Shown piece by piece: positions 1 through 8,509 of a DNA stretch of 19,805 bases. The notes under the pieces were generated by a model. The model worked only from the letters and a program-made list of their open reading frames with translations. It ran no database searches and had not been told where the DNA came from. Origin of the DNA: Hymenopellis radicata (lineage: Eukaryota > Basidiomycota > Agaricomycetes > Agaricales > Physalacriaceae). A program made the translations under genes and the position numbers. Positions within the stretch are counted from its first letter, which is position 1; each line of letters opens with the position of its first letter. Location: positions 1 to 19,805 of the forward strand of contig JADNRX010000861.1 of NCBI GenBank assembly GCA_015501595.1, read 5' to 3'.

Positions 1-9
1 TAGCACAGT

Positions 10-88
10 AGGCACTTTACGATACACTTAATTGATGAGGCCCTTGGGGTCCGATTTGGCCTAACTCTGTGTGATCTGACAGCATAGG
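10..88 (+). repeat. B repeat of a plus-strand element (left edge)
   Basis: This is the reverse complement of the 79-bp B core at 10940-11018, with a few changes such as CGATACACT for CGATACGCT. It ends in AGCATAGG, the 3' end of a plus-strand element whose coding part lies outside the window. Antisense gag follows immediately where an A repeat would be expected. Confidence 0.8.
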
Positions 89-1092
89 AAGGAAAGTTAG
101 CATAGCAAGTGCGAGTCTCCTTATCACAGCAAATAGGGAATGCTGGATTCGAGGGCGTGGTGTGGAATAGTTCCACAATGAGTGTGCAATAGCCCTGGAG
201 TTCGTCCTTACGGTGAGGGTAGATAAGCCCAACACCGGTGGCATACTGAGAGCCTAGTGTGCAGAGACGTGGTCCTTGCGGATGAGCACAAAGCCCCCCA
301 GCAAAGTCCTTCGTGTCCTCTTGCTGATTCGTGCCAGAGTGGATCGAGGCATAGAGCTTCTCAAAATCCACATACTGACGATTGAGCGCCAGAGAGAGTG
401 TGCAAACGGGTCATGTGAGTGACTGCGTCTGACACACATTGATGATGGCGTCGACATCCTTATCATTGATAAAGAGCCGACAAAGACGCTGAGTCTGTGG
501 AGAGAGGTTGGTTGGTGAGGCCAACTGTGCAGATGCGGCAGAGGAGAGAACTGAAGGTAGAGATGCCTCCGCTCCGAGTAACTTGGAGAGCAGCGCAGCT
601 GAGCCGATCTAGCGAATGGGACCGGGCTCAGGCACGCTTTCCAGCAGCTGTCGAGACGCGCACTGAGTGCGGCCCATGCAGCCTCCTCAACAGCCGCTTA
701 AGCGCAGCTTGTGCTAGCTTGCTGCGCTGCGAGGTCTGGACTGGGAGGAGGTGATTGGTCGTGTCTCGAGCAGTAATGATTTGAACGACTTGGTCAACAT
801 AGTCATCCAGTTCTCCAGCTGAGGCACCAGTCTCACGAGCGAGTTGTAAAAACTCTTTATAGGATGGTATGATACCATCAGCAAAGTCTACACAAGCTGC
901 TCTAGCTGCTCTGCACGTTGACAACCTCTTCGCGGTGATCCGCATCAGACTCGTCTGCAACAGAGTGCGTAGTGGTATGCAGTGGAGAGGGAGAGGGAGT
1001 GACATTGGAGAGGGAGAGGGAGTGATATAAGAGTGCGTCACAGAGCGAGAGTGAGAGGGAGAAGGGGTTTCGAGATCATTGTCCGAGGACAT
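89..1092 (-). pseudogene. Decayed gag remnant, copy A
   Basis: This aligns with 14200-15269 of the full-length element. The start MSSDNDLETPSPSHSRS at 1092 is recognisable, and VDFADGIIPSYKEFLQLARE is the counterpart of the main gag frame. The zinc-motif end of gag is missing because the B end at 88 adjoins the middle of gag. Inside there are deletions of tens of bases (near 245, where about 35 bases are gone, and near 380) and several frameshifts. Many differences from the full-length copy are CpG to TpG or CpA. It cannot encode a full protein. Confidence 0.8.
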
Positions 1093-1538
1093 AGTCCACT
1101 TCTTGGTTCAGGAACGTTCTCAGCAGATGTGCACCTAAGGCTGTTTGCACAGGCTTCTTGCCCTTTTGCTGTCTTTTGGCTTGTCTAGCCCTCAGATAGA
1201 GAATGAAAGTGAATACTCTTGCAAAGAGAGACTAGAGGGTCACCGGAACAGGGAGTCGACCAGTCCTTGACCAAGCCTATCGAACACTCAGAGAGCAAAC
1301 CGCAGTATGGCGCACTCAGAGAGCAAACTTATCTTTCGATCAGTGCCCTGATTTACACTGCTTGTAAGCAGTCAAGCACATGCTGTACGACTAAGTGTTG
1401 AACTCGGTTGCAAGCACAGGTTGAGCTGTACCACAGATCGACAATGACAAGGAAGTACTGGGGGAAACCCATCTCAGGCAGATATAGCATATTGAGCAAA
1501 GTGTTGAGCTCGATGGTGAGCCGCTTGGGAGAGGGAAA
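1093..1538 (-). other. Decayed 5' leader remnant, copy A
   Basis: This continues the similarity to 15270-15730 upstream of gag. The twin CACTCAGAGAGCAAAC repeats sit near 1288 and 1315. I see no gene here; the short ORFs are not conserved in the full-length copy. Confidence 0.65.
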
Positions 1539-1655
1539 GCTAACATACTACAGCTTTCAATTAAGCGTTTAACTTGATTGAAGCTGTCTCATTGAATTTC
1601 CTTAAATAGGAAGTTGGGTAAAGGGGTAAGAAGAGGGAGGTCTGAGGTGTGCAGA
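1538..1655 (+). repeat. Diverged A-repeat tail, part 1 (copy A)
   Basis: The segment TTCCTTAAATAGGAAGTTGG then GTAAAGGGGTAAGAAGAGG matches in layout the A-repeat tail at 16480-16530, where a CTCCCTG/CAGGGAG hairpin precedes GTTAGGTATAGGGGTATG. It includes an 11-bp stem, ACAGC...CAAT pairing with ATTGAAGCTGT, at about 1549-1587, and shares CAATTAAGCGT with the B core. The match breaks off after GTGTGCAG at 1653. The rest of the tail resumes at 2817. Confidence 0.5.
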
Positions 1656-1659
1656 ATTT

Positions 1660-1958
1660 TAATTCTAATTCTAATCATAGTTCTAATCACAGTTCTAATT
1701 CTAATTCTAATTCTAATCGTAATCCTAATTCTAATTCTAATTCTAATTCTAGATTCTAATCGTAGTTCTAATCGTAGTTCTAATTCTAATTCTAGTTCTA
1801 GTTCTAATTCTAATCGTAATCCTAATTCTAATTGTAGTTCTAATTCTAACTCTAATTCTAATTCTAATTCTAATTCTAATTCTAGTTCTAATTGTAGTTC
1901 TAATTCTAATTCTAATTCTAATTCTAATTCTAATTCTAATCCTAATTCTAATCCTAGT
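1660..1958. repeat. (TTCTAA)n hexanucleotide tract, copy A
   Basis: About 300 bp of TTCTAA with scattered TAATCG, TAATCC and TAGTTC variants. Both strands stay open because the hexamer contains no in-frame stop in some frames, giving Asn-Ser and Leu-Glu or Ile-Arg repeat ORFs that are almost certainly not real proteins. The same tract is repeated without change at 7960-8258. Confidence 0.95.
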
Positions 1959-2010
1959 ACATGCACATTCTGCTGTCTGCTCCCTCTGCTTTCAGTATGT
2001 GTCAATAATT

Positions 2011-2058
2011 AACTGGATCGCTTGAGAACTTGACATACTCAGCTTGCACGACTACATG
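2011..2058 (+). pseudogene. RT fragment in sense orientation, copy A
   Basis: These 48 bp are the reverse complement of 13013-13060, just upstream of the RT YMDD box, with CpG-type changes (GACATACTCAG for GACGTACTCGG). The fragment is isolated between the hexanucleotide tract and non-RT sequence. The same stretch of RT recurs in opposite orientation near 3090-3145. Confidence 0.75.
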
Positions 2059-2208
2059 CCACTGCTTTAGTTTCACACGCGGTTGGTTAGCAACTTCTGG
2101 CACGTGGCCAATTCTATTTAGTAGATCAAGAAGGGCTACACATAATATATAAGGGTAGTGGAGGGAGGAAGAGCGAAAAATAGTGAAGCTAACCAAAAAA
2201 GCAAAGTC
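2059..2208. other. Unassigned spacer, copy A
   Basis: I recognise no gene here. It contains a CACGTG palindrome at about 2100 and a TATATAAGGG box on the plus strand at about 2147-2156, with no convincing ORF downstream. A 64-codon minus ORF (2002-2196) includes the antisense of the RT fragment and is treated as fortuitous. Confidence 0.4.
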
Positions 2209-2625
2209 TTAACTCAAGGAGTTGAGCATGCACCACTGATAAAGGAGCAGCTCGCTCAAATCATGTTCAAATTGCTCGCGAATAGAAGCGTTAGAACGCT
2301 GGCGAAAATCCGCTTAGGATGACACTAAACACGATGGGGTAGCGCTACAGCGAAGCTTGCAGAAATGCACCACTTTATCTCAGATAGTTGAGCATTTGGT
2401 ACAAGTAGTCAATAATCTCCACGATTTGAGTGCGGATAGAAGCATTGGATTCCTCGCATTTGAGAGCAGCTAATGCGCCATAGGCGCTCATCTCAGGCAT
2501 CCTGTATAAGCAACAGAAAAGTGAAAACTGCTAGAAGCTCAATTAAGCAAAATTGAAACTTGTTAAATATCTCAGCAGTTGGGCATCAATCCGGTCGCGA
2601 TAGGACCATTGGATTGGGCGGAGCA
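2209..2625 (-). pseudogene. Fragment of unrecognised spliced gene with duplicated motif, copy A
   Basis: Minus-strand reading gives three related short segments. The first is at 2625-2560 and contains, after small frame errors, SNGPIRDRIDAQLAEIF. The second is an exon at 2500-2375 with ESNASIRTQIVEIIDYLYQM and an end MLNYLR plus stop. The third is at 2313-2209 with RSNASIREQF and an end MLNSLS plus stop. Between the first two lies a likely 58-nt intron (2559-2502, GTTTCA...TTATACAG), which joins them in frame in the cleaner copy B. The SN(A/G)(S/P)IR motif is kept through synonymous third-base changes, which suggests real past coding. The segments look helical. I do not recognise the family. 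It is probably a captured host or other-transposon gene piece. Confidence 0.5.
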
Positions 2626-2816
2626 TTAATAGTGCTATGAACAGACCTGCAGAGCAGCTGTGGAAGCGTCAGCAGAGCAACATCTGCTGGAGCAAAGTTA
2701 AAACTTTGTAGAAATGAGACTGTAGCGAGCTTGGCTACCTGTATTGATGTAGTGAGCATGATTACATAAAGGACACATGCCGGCAATGCTAGCATATGTT
2801 GGAAGAAGGTGTTGTT
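2626..2816 (-). other. Possible upstream part of the gene fragment, copy A
   Basis: A minus-strand ORF (2858-2586) runs through this stretch and encodes a fairly hydrophobic peptide, but its first residues are antisense of the A-tail at 2817-2869. A CTGAC branch-point-like sequence before CCACAG and an ATACAG suggest further intron ends. I cannot build a convincing exon chain. Confidence 0.25.
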
Positions 2817-2869
2817 GGGCAAAGGCCTCTGAAAATGCTCCTTACCCTTGGAACTCACTTTTACTTTGA
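2817..2869 (+). repeat. Diverged A-repeat tail, part 2 (copy A)
   Basis: AGGCCTCTGAAAATGCTCC followed by TTACCCTTGGAACTCAC and TTTTACTTTGA matches the outer 5' end of the A repeat at 16532-16581 with several changes. It abuts antisense RT at AACGACTCG, as an element end should abut its target. Confidence 0.65.
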
Positions 2870-3395
2870 AACGACTCGATTCTTGTCTGTGATGGAGTCT
2901 GGAGTGAGGGAAATGAAACCATAGATGCCATCAACCTAGAACTCAATAATTTTCAGCTGACAACTGTGCTCTTGCTTCTGTCCTCATAGGAGATGCCAAG
3001 CGAGTCCCACAAGAGAAGAAGCTGGACTTGATATTGTGGATGTCGCTGTTCATGAAAGAGTACTAGGTTGTGAGTAGTGTCCAGTTGTCCATGTAGTTGT
3101 GTAAGCTGAGTATGTCAAGTTCCCAAGCGATCTAGTTAACCACACCGGAGAACGAGCACCAGCAGTATGGAGATGTGCGACTTCCAAAGATGAGACAGCG
3201 CACAATATGATGGTGACCATCAACCAACAATGACAACCTGCTGCAGTTGCCAGATGGGAATGAACATTGCGAATATATTCAGGAGGTAAAGGAAGTGGAG
3301 GAGCAGTATAAGTGAAAGAAATGCTCAGAGGAGCTTTTGATTGTGATAGTACATTCATAGTAAATACATAGCCACGCTTAAGCAGTGTGCTTTCC
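2870..3395 (-). pseudogene. Antisense RT remnant with internal deletion, copy A
   Basis: Bases 2870-3262 align with 12763-13173 of the full-length ORF2. The match then jumps to 13722-13838 (a deletion of about 550 bp of RT) and again to about 13975-13988. About ten bases are lost beside the YMDD box, so the polymerase active site is damaged. Small frame errors are present. At about 3396 it joins sense-strand RT head to head. Confidence 0.78.
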
Positions 3396-3396
3396 T

Positions 3397-3795
3397 CGGA
3401 CGACTACTACGGCTGGGATACCAGTCGCAATCTAGTACTCTTTCATGGACAGCGACGTCCACATCGTCAAGTCCAGCTTCTTCTCTTGTGGACTCTCTTG
3501 GCATTCCTTATGAGGCCAAGAAGCAAGAGCACGGTCATCAGCTGAAGATTATTGGTTTCTGGCTTGATGCCATCTACGGCTCCATTCCTCACTTCAGGCT
3601 CCATCACAGACATGATCACTAGAATTGAGTCGTTCTTGTCTGTTGTCAAACCTCCTCTCAAGGAATGGCTCTTCTTGGGTGGTTATCTCAACTGGGCTTT
3701 GAATGTGCTGCCTTGGGCACGGCCAGCACTTACAGAGCTCACCGCAAGATCAGCGGTAAACCCTGCAGTACAAAAGGCATTCCATTGAACCTTGA
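3397..3795 (+). pseudogene. Reverse transcriptase fragment (sense), copy A
   Basis: This begins at the second half of the YMDD box (GACGACTACTACGGCTGG) and continues through the thumb-like region (WALNVLPWARPAL) to the stretch before RNase H, ending CCATTGAACCTTGA. The RT part upstream of the YMDD box is missing. One-base losses break the frame near 3494 and 3592. It continues into RNase H at 4569 after the solo insertion. Confidence 0.8.
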
Positions 3796-4568
3796 CCTAT
3801 GCTTTCAGATCACACGGAGTTAGGCCAAATTGGACCCCAAGGGCCTCATTAAATTAAGCGCCTTGAAAAGGAATGGGTATCTGGGCACAAAAAGGCATCA
3901 GCTCTGAAGAGCTGGATATGAGACATTGGCACATACTGGAAGCAGAGGGAGCAGGAAGAGCTGTAGGGCTCTGGGGCCGTGTCAAATGGTTCCAATAGAC
4001 TTCTAGGGTGCCAATGCATCAGTCCTGAGCAAGAGGACTGGGTAGAGCAAGTGCTGCTTGCCTGGGAGAGCAAAAGTGCGAATTTCCCACAAATTGGACA
4101 CTTTGGGCCTGTCTGGACTGGTTTTGGGGCTGGCTAGGCGGCTTCAGACAGTGCTCTAGAGGGGTATGGCATCAGTCCTGAGCAGGAGGACTGGAGGGAT
4201 CACGAACTGCTTGCCTCTGGGAGAAGGTGATGGTAAGAGGCAGAAGGCAGAGCGTGGGAACTTTTGCCTAAACCTTCTAGGGCGCCCTGTGAGTGGCCTC
4301 TGTTGTTACTACAACACCAGACACAGGCTAGACAAGTCTAGGAAGAGCTCAGAGGATGAAGTAGCTGCAGTAGTAGCAGCAGAGAGTCAGCATTTAGTCA
4401 AACAATGCAGATTTTTGACCAGATGATGATTTGACTCGGTTTGACTCGGTTAAGCTAACTGAGTGGACTCCCTGAAGCAGGGAGTTAGGTATAGGGGTAT
4501 GAAGAGGTGTGGGGCATGCAGAGGCCTCTGAAAATGCTCCCTACCCTTGGAATCCGCATTTACATCGA
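3796..4568 (-). mobile_element. Solo A-B unit (solo-repeat remnant of the Ngaro-type element)
   Basis: A B core (3796-3860) is followed by the last 708 bp of the A repeat (3861-4568), in the same relative order as B2-A2 at 9970-10939. About 198 bp between them are deleted. It sits inside RT-RNase H. The empty site is present in the full-length element as the complement of CCTTGAGGTTAGATC; here CCTTGA and GGTTAGATC are separated exactly by the unit with no target duplication. This is what recombination between A1 and A2 of a full element would leave. Confidence 0.82.
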
Positions 4569-5118
4569 GGTTAGATCTGACCTCACTTGGTTTGTCAATG
4601 CATTGCGACACTGTATCGGAGTGCGCTTCGTCAATGCGCAGGCTTGGGATGATACAGAGGCTGATATGGTCTGTTGGACAGATGCTAGCAATCTGGGCCT
4701 TTCCTTTGTATACGCTGGAAATGGCTTTTGCTATCGACTCTGAACTACAACTGGAGTTGATACCTTCTTCAGAGAGCTGTTAGCTATCTTATGTGCTGTC
4801 CATCATGCCGCCTCTCATCCCTATCCATCTCGTACGCTGTTGATTCATTCTGACAGCCTCGACTCCGTCTCAGTGTGCGATACTCTGGCTGCTTCTCAGT
4901 CAAGTCACAATGCTATCCTCCTTGCTATTGCAGACATTGTCATGCATACAGGCATTGACGTACGTGTGAGGTACATCTGCGGGGTTAACAATGTGATGGC
5001 AGACATATTGTCCCGCGTGCTGTTCTCTGACTTCCAGAAACAGTTTCCCTCCTACCGCATCCGCATTATGGAGCCATCTCGAGAGCTCCTGCCGGTGCGA
5101 TGGAGAGATTGCTTTTAG
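4569..5118 (+). pseudogene. RNase H domain (sense), copy A
   Basis: This continues the interrupted ORF2. It shows WTDASNLGLSF, FFRELLAIL, IHSDSLDSVSV and VMADILSR, so the four acidic residues expected of RNase H are present. An in-frame TGA at 4741-4743 replaces CGA in the full-length copy, a CpG to TpG change. GVNNVMAD differs from GVDNVMAD in the full-length copy. The frame ends at TAG 5116-5118, overlapping the YR start. It is non-functional because of the stop and the upstream insertion. Confidence 0.85.
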
Positions 5119-6220
5119 AGGCATTGGGTGAGGGGAGATACATTCGTCCCCCTCGCCCATCCATGGACTTGCAGAAATTAGATGAACTTGTCTTATACTT
5201 GCAGGCTCATGCTATTGAGACTTCTATACGTCTTAATTACTCTACTGGTGCCAGAGATTATGCACACTTCTGTAAAACACATAACCTGTCTTTGGAACCT
5301 ACTCCGGAGACCTTATCTCGTTACATTGCGTACACATCACAATTCATTGCTTCTGCTCCAAAATACTTGTCTGGCGCGAAACATTTCCTCAAAGAGTTCT
5401 ATCCTCACTTTGCTGACGCTCGTGCATCTGCACTCGTCCAAGCTACTATCCGAGGTGCTAAGAAGGTGAGAGCGGATCCTATACATAGGAAACCTCCACT
5501 TTGCATCCATCACCTTCAACTCTTTGTCAATATCGCAAATCAGACTCAGAAGTACGATGATCTTCTTTTTGCCACCATCATGTCATGTGCCTTCTATGCT
5601 GTTCACCAGATGGGAGAAGGACATGGACGATGCGGAGATGTCTGAGGAAGTGGATGAGGGTAAAGAGGATATGGATGATGCAGAGATGGTCGAAGCAGAG
5701 ATGGTCGAGGAAGTGGATGACGGTAAGGAGGGCTTCATGGCAGCCTAATCAGAAGAAGCTTCATGATTGGAAGAAGATCATCAAGCGATCCAGTCTCAAA
5801 TTTGAACCTGGATACGCTAGCTATCGCTTGCCTTATCATAAAAGCGATCCATTCTATCAGGGCACTGATATACTGTTTACTACTCAGAAAGAGGCTGATC
5901 CAATTGCTCTTCTGAAACGGTATGTCTTGCACAGAGATAAGCTGCATAGTGCTCGAGCGGCACTCTTCGTACGTGACAACGGCGTTGTACCAACTCGATC
6001 CTGGTTTGAATCCAAATTCTTTGCACTGGTGAGTAAAGAGTTTGGTGGTCATTCAGTCCGTTCTGGAGGCATAACACACTACGCATCTCTGGGACTGACT
6101 GAATCTATTCTTCAAGCCTTAGGTCGTTGGTCATCATCTGCTTGGAAGATCTATATACGCGACCATCCAGCAGTGCGTGCCGCTCAGCAGTTAGCAGCTC
6201 AAAAGAAATCCTCCTATTAA
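5100..6220 (+). pseudogene. Tyrosine recombinase (sense), copy A, disrupted
   Basis: The ATG at 5100 starts MERLLLEALGEG in one frame to 5645, and the catalytic C-terminus follows in another frame to the stop at 6218-6220. The break is a 121-bp insertion at 5619-5739. The C-terminal part is well preserved: HSVRSGG (HxxR, 6050-6061), GRWSSSAW (Trp 6128-6130) and IYIRDHP (nucleophile Tyr 6152-6154). The first catalytic arginine in YAVHRM of the full-length copy is glutamine here (CGG to CAG at 5607-5609). Loss of that residue plus the frameshift makes activity very unlikely. It is the best place in the window to read the C-terminal recombinase motifs. Confidence 0.87.
5619..5739 (+). repeat. 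Acidic-coding minisatellite inserted in YR
   Basis: These 121 bp replace five bases (CTGGT) of the full-length copy, between GGAGAA and GCAGCC. The block consists of diverged repeats: GGACATGGACGATGCGGAGATG recurs as GGATATGGATGATGCAGAGATG at 5668, and GAGGAAGTGGATGA recurs near 5644 and 5707. One plus frame reads DMDDAEM...EEVDEGKE repeatedly. The net change of 116 bp is not a multiple of three. Confidence 0.75.
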
Positions 6221-6299
6221 AACCTTCCTCATCTTGCGTTTTGTAAACATCTTTCTTCACCTCCATCCACCCCTCCACTACACACATGCATAGCACAGT
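6221..6299 (+). other. 3' untranslated segment after YR, copy A
   Basis: This non-coding stretch matches the complement of 11019-11096 and contains CTCCATCCACCCCTCCAC. It leads directly into the B repeat. Confidence 0.55.
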
Positions 6300-6378
6300 A
6301 GGCACTTTACGATACACTTAATTGATGAGGCCCTTGGGGTCCGATTTGGCCTAACTCTGTGTGATCTGACAGCATAGG
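6300..6378 (+). repeat. B repeat at the 3' end of the plus-strand element
   Basis: This 79-bp B core is inverted relative to 10940-11018 and the same as 10-88. It follows YR as B1 should, but antisense gag (AAGGAAAGTTAGC) comes next, so the expected A2-B2 is missing. It marks the boundary of the tandem units. Confidence 0.8.
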
Positions 6379-7391
6379 AAGGAAAGTTAGCATAGCAAGT
6401 GCGAGTCTCCTTATCACAGCAAATAGGGAATGCTGGATTCGAGGGCGTGGTGTGGAATAGTTCCACAATGAGTGTGCAATAGCCCTGGAGTTCGTCCTTA
6501 CGGTGAGGGTAGATAAGCCCAACACCGGTGGCATACTGAGAGCCTAGTGTGCAGAGACGTGGTCCTTGCGGATGAGCACAAAGCCCCCAGCAAAGTCCTT
6601 CGTGTCCTCTTGCTGATTCGTGCCAGAGTGGATCGAGGCATAGAGCTTCTCAAAATCCACATACTGACGATTGAGCGCCAGAGAGAGTGTGCAAATGGGT
6701 CATGCATAGAGTGACTGTGTCTGACACACATTGATGATGGCGTCGACATCCTTATCATTGATAAAGAGCCGACAAAGATGCTGAGTCTGTGGAGAGAGGT
6801 TGGTTGGTGAGGCCAACTGTGCAAGATGCGGCAGAGGAGAGAACTAAGGTAGAGATGCCTCTGCTCCGAGTAACTTGGAGAGCAGTGCAGCTGAAGCCGA
6901 TCTAGCAATGGGACCGGCTCAGGCACATGCCTTCCAGCAGGTCTGTCGAGACGCGCACTGAGTGCGGCCCATGCAGCCTCCTCAACAGTCCGCTTAAGCG
7001 CAGCTTGCTGCTTAGCTTGCTGCGCTGCGAGGTCTGGACTGGGAGGAGGTGATTGGTCGTGTCTCGAGCAGTAATGATTTGAACGACTTGGTCAACATAG
7101 TCGTCCAGTTCTCCAGCTGAGGCACCAGTCTCACGAGCGAGTTGTAAAAACTCTTTATAGGATGGTATGATACCATCAGCAAAGTCTACAACAAGCTGCT
7201 CTAGCTGCTCTGCACGTTGACAACCTCTTTGCGGTGATCCGCATCAGACTCGTCTGCAACAGAGTGCGTAGTGGTATGCAGTGGAGAGGGAGAGGGAGTG
7301 ACATTGGAGAGGGAGAGGGAGTGATATAAGAGTGCGTCACAGAGCGAGAGTGAGAGGGAGAAGGGGTTTCGAGATCATTGTCCGAGGACAT
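6379..7391 (-). pseudogene. Decayed gag remnant, copy B
   Basis: This is a duplicate of 89-1092 with its own small indels, for example GCAAGATGCGG for GCAGATGCGG and CAGCAGGTCTGTCG for CAGCAGCTGTCG. The start MSSDNDLETPSPSHSRS lies at 7391. Broken in many places. Confidence 0.78.
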
Positions 7392-7838
7392 AGTCCACTT
7401 CTTGGTTCAGGAACGTTCTCAGCAGATGTGCACCTAAGGCTGTTTGCACAGGCTTCTTGCCCTTTTGCTGTCTTTTGGCTTGTCTAGCCCTCAGATAGAG
7501 AATGAAAGTGAATACTCTTGCAAAGAGAGACTAGAGGGTCACCGAACAGGGAGTCGACCAGTCCTTGACCAAGCCTATCGAACACTCAGAGAGCAAACCG
7601 CAGTATGGCGCACTCAGAGAGCAAACTTATCTTTCGATCAGTGCCCTGATTTACACTGCTTGTAAAGCAGTCAAGCACATGCTGTACGACTAAGTGTTGA
7701 ACTCGGTTGCAAGCACAGGTTGAGCTGTACCACAGATCGACAATGACAAGGAAGTACTGGGAGGAAACCCATCTCAGGCAGATATAGCATATTGAGCAAA
7801 GTGTTGAGCTCGATGGTGAGCCGCTTGGGAGAGGGAAA
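7392..7838 (-). other. Decayed 5' leader remnant, copy B
   Basis: Counterpart of 1093-1538; no gene seen. Confidence 0.6.
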
Positions 7839-7955
7839 GCTAACATACTACAGCTTTCAATTAAGCGTTTAACTTGATTGAAGCTGTCTCATTGAATTTC
7901 CTTAAATAGGAAGTTGGGTAAAGGGGTAAGAAGAGGGAGGTCTGAGGTGTGCAGA
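7838..7955 (+). repeat. Diverged A-repeat tail, part 1 (copy B)
   Basis: Same as 1538-1655 at an offset of 6300. Confidence 0.5.
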
Positions 7956-7959
7956 ATTT

Positions 7960-8258
7960 TAATTCTAATTCTAATCATAGTTCTAATCACAGTTCTAATT
8001 CTAATTCTAATTCTAATCGTAATCCTAATTCTAATTCTAATTCTAATTCTAGATTCTAATCGTAGTTCTAATCGTAGTTCTAATTCTAATTCTAGTTCTA
8101 GTTCTAATTCTAATCGTAATCCTAATTCTAATTGTAGTTCTAATTCTAACTCTAATTCTAATTCTAATTCTAATTCTAATTCTAGTTCTAATTGTAGTTC
8201 TAATTCTAATTCTAATTCTAATTCTAATTCTAATTCTAATCCTAATTCTAATCCTAGT
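7960..8258. repeat. (TTCTAA)n hexanucleotide tract, copy B
   Basis: Matches 1660-1958 base for base as far as I can compare by eye, including every interruption. Confidence 0.95.
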
Positions 8259-8310
8259 ACATGCACATTCTGCTGTCTGCTCCCTCTGCTTTCAGTATGT
8301 GTCAATAATT

Positions 8311-8358
8311 AACTGGATCGCTTGAGAACTTGACATACTCAGCTTGCACGACTACATG
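8311..8358 (+). pseudogene. RT fragment in sense orientation, copy B
   Basis: Duplicate of 2011-2058. The following 8359-8509 holds no recognisable gene, only the same CACGTG and TATATAAGGG sequences as copy A. Confidence 0.72.
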
Positions 8359-8509
8359 CCACTGCTTTAGTTTCACACGCGGTTGGTTAGCAACTTCTGG
8401 CACGTGGCCAATTCTATTTAGTAGATCAAGAAGGCTACACATAAATATATAAGGGTAGTGGAGGGAGGAAGAGCGAAAAATAGTGAAGCTAACCAAAAAC
8501 AGCAAAGTC

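Larger units (their letters stand above)
1..3662. repeat. Large direct duplication, copy A
   Basis: This block repeats at 6291-9969 with the same order and orientation. The two differ by scattered substitutions and one- or two-base indels. Bases of about 1549-2120 are identical at a fixed offset of 6300, including the whole (TTCTAA)n tract. The block contains antisense gag, leader, microsatellite, gene fragment and RT pieces in alternating orientation. It begins inside a B repeat, so a further unit probably lies to the left of the window. Confidence 0.9.

Noticed and set aside
1660..1958. Interstitial telomere repeat
   Set aside because: The complement contains TTAGAA and a few TTAGGA words but no TTAGGG runs, and it lies inside transposon sequence.
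1589..2012. Asn-Ser and Leu-Glu repeat proteins on both strands (also 7889-8312)
   Set aside because: Both strands of a TTCTAA microsatellite translate to simple repeats. Only low complexity supports them.
2002..2196. 64-codon minus ORF (also 8302-8505)
   Set aside because: Half of it is antisense of an RT fragment and the rest has no domain or conservation outside the duplicated block.
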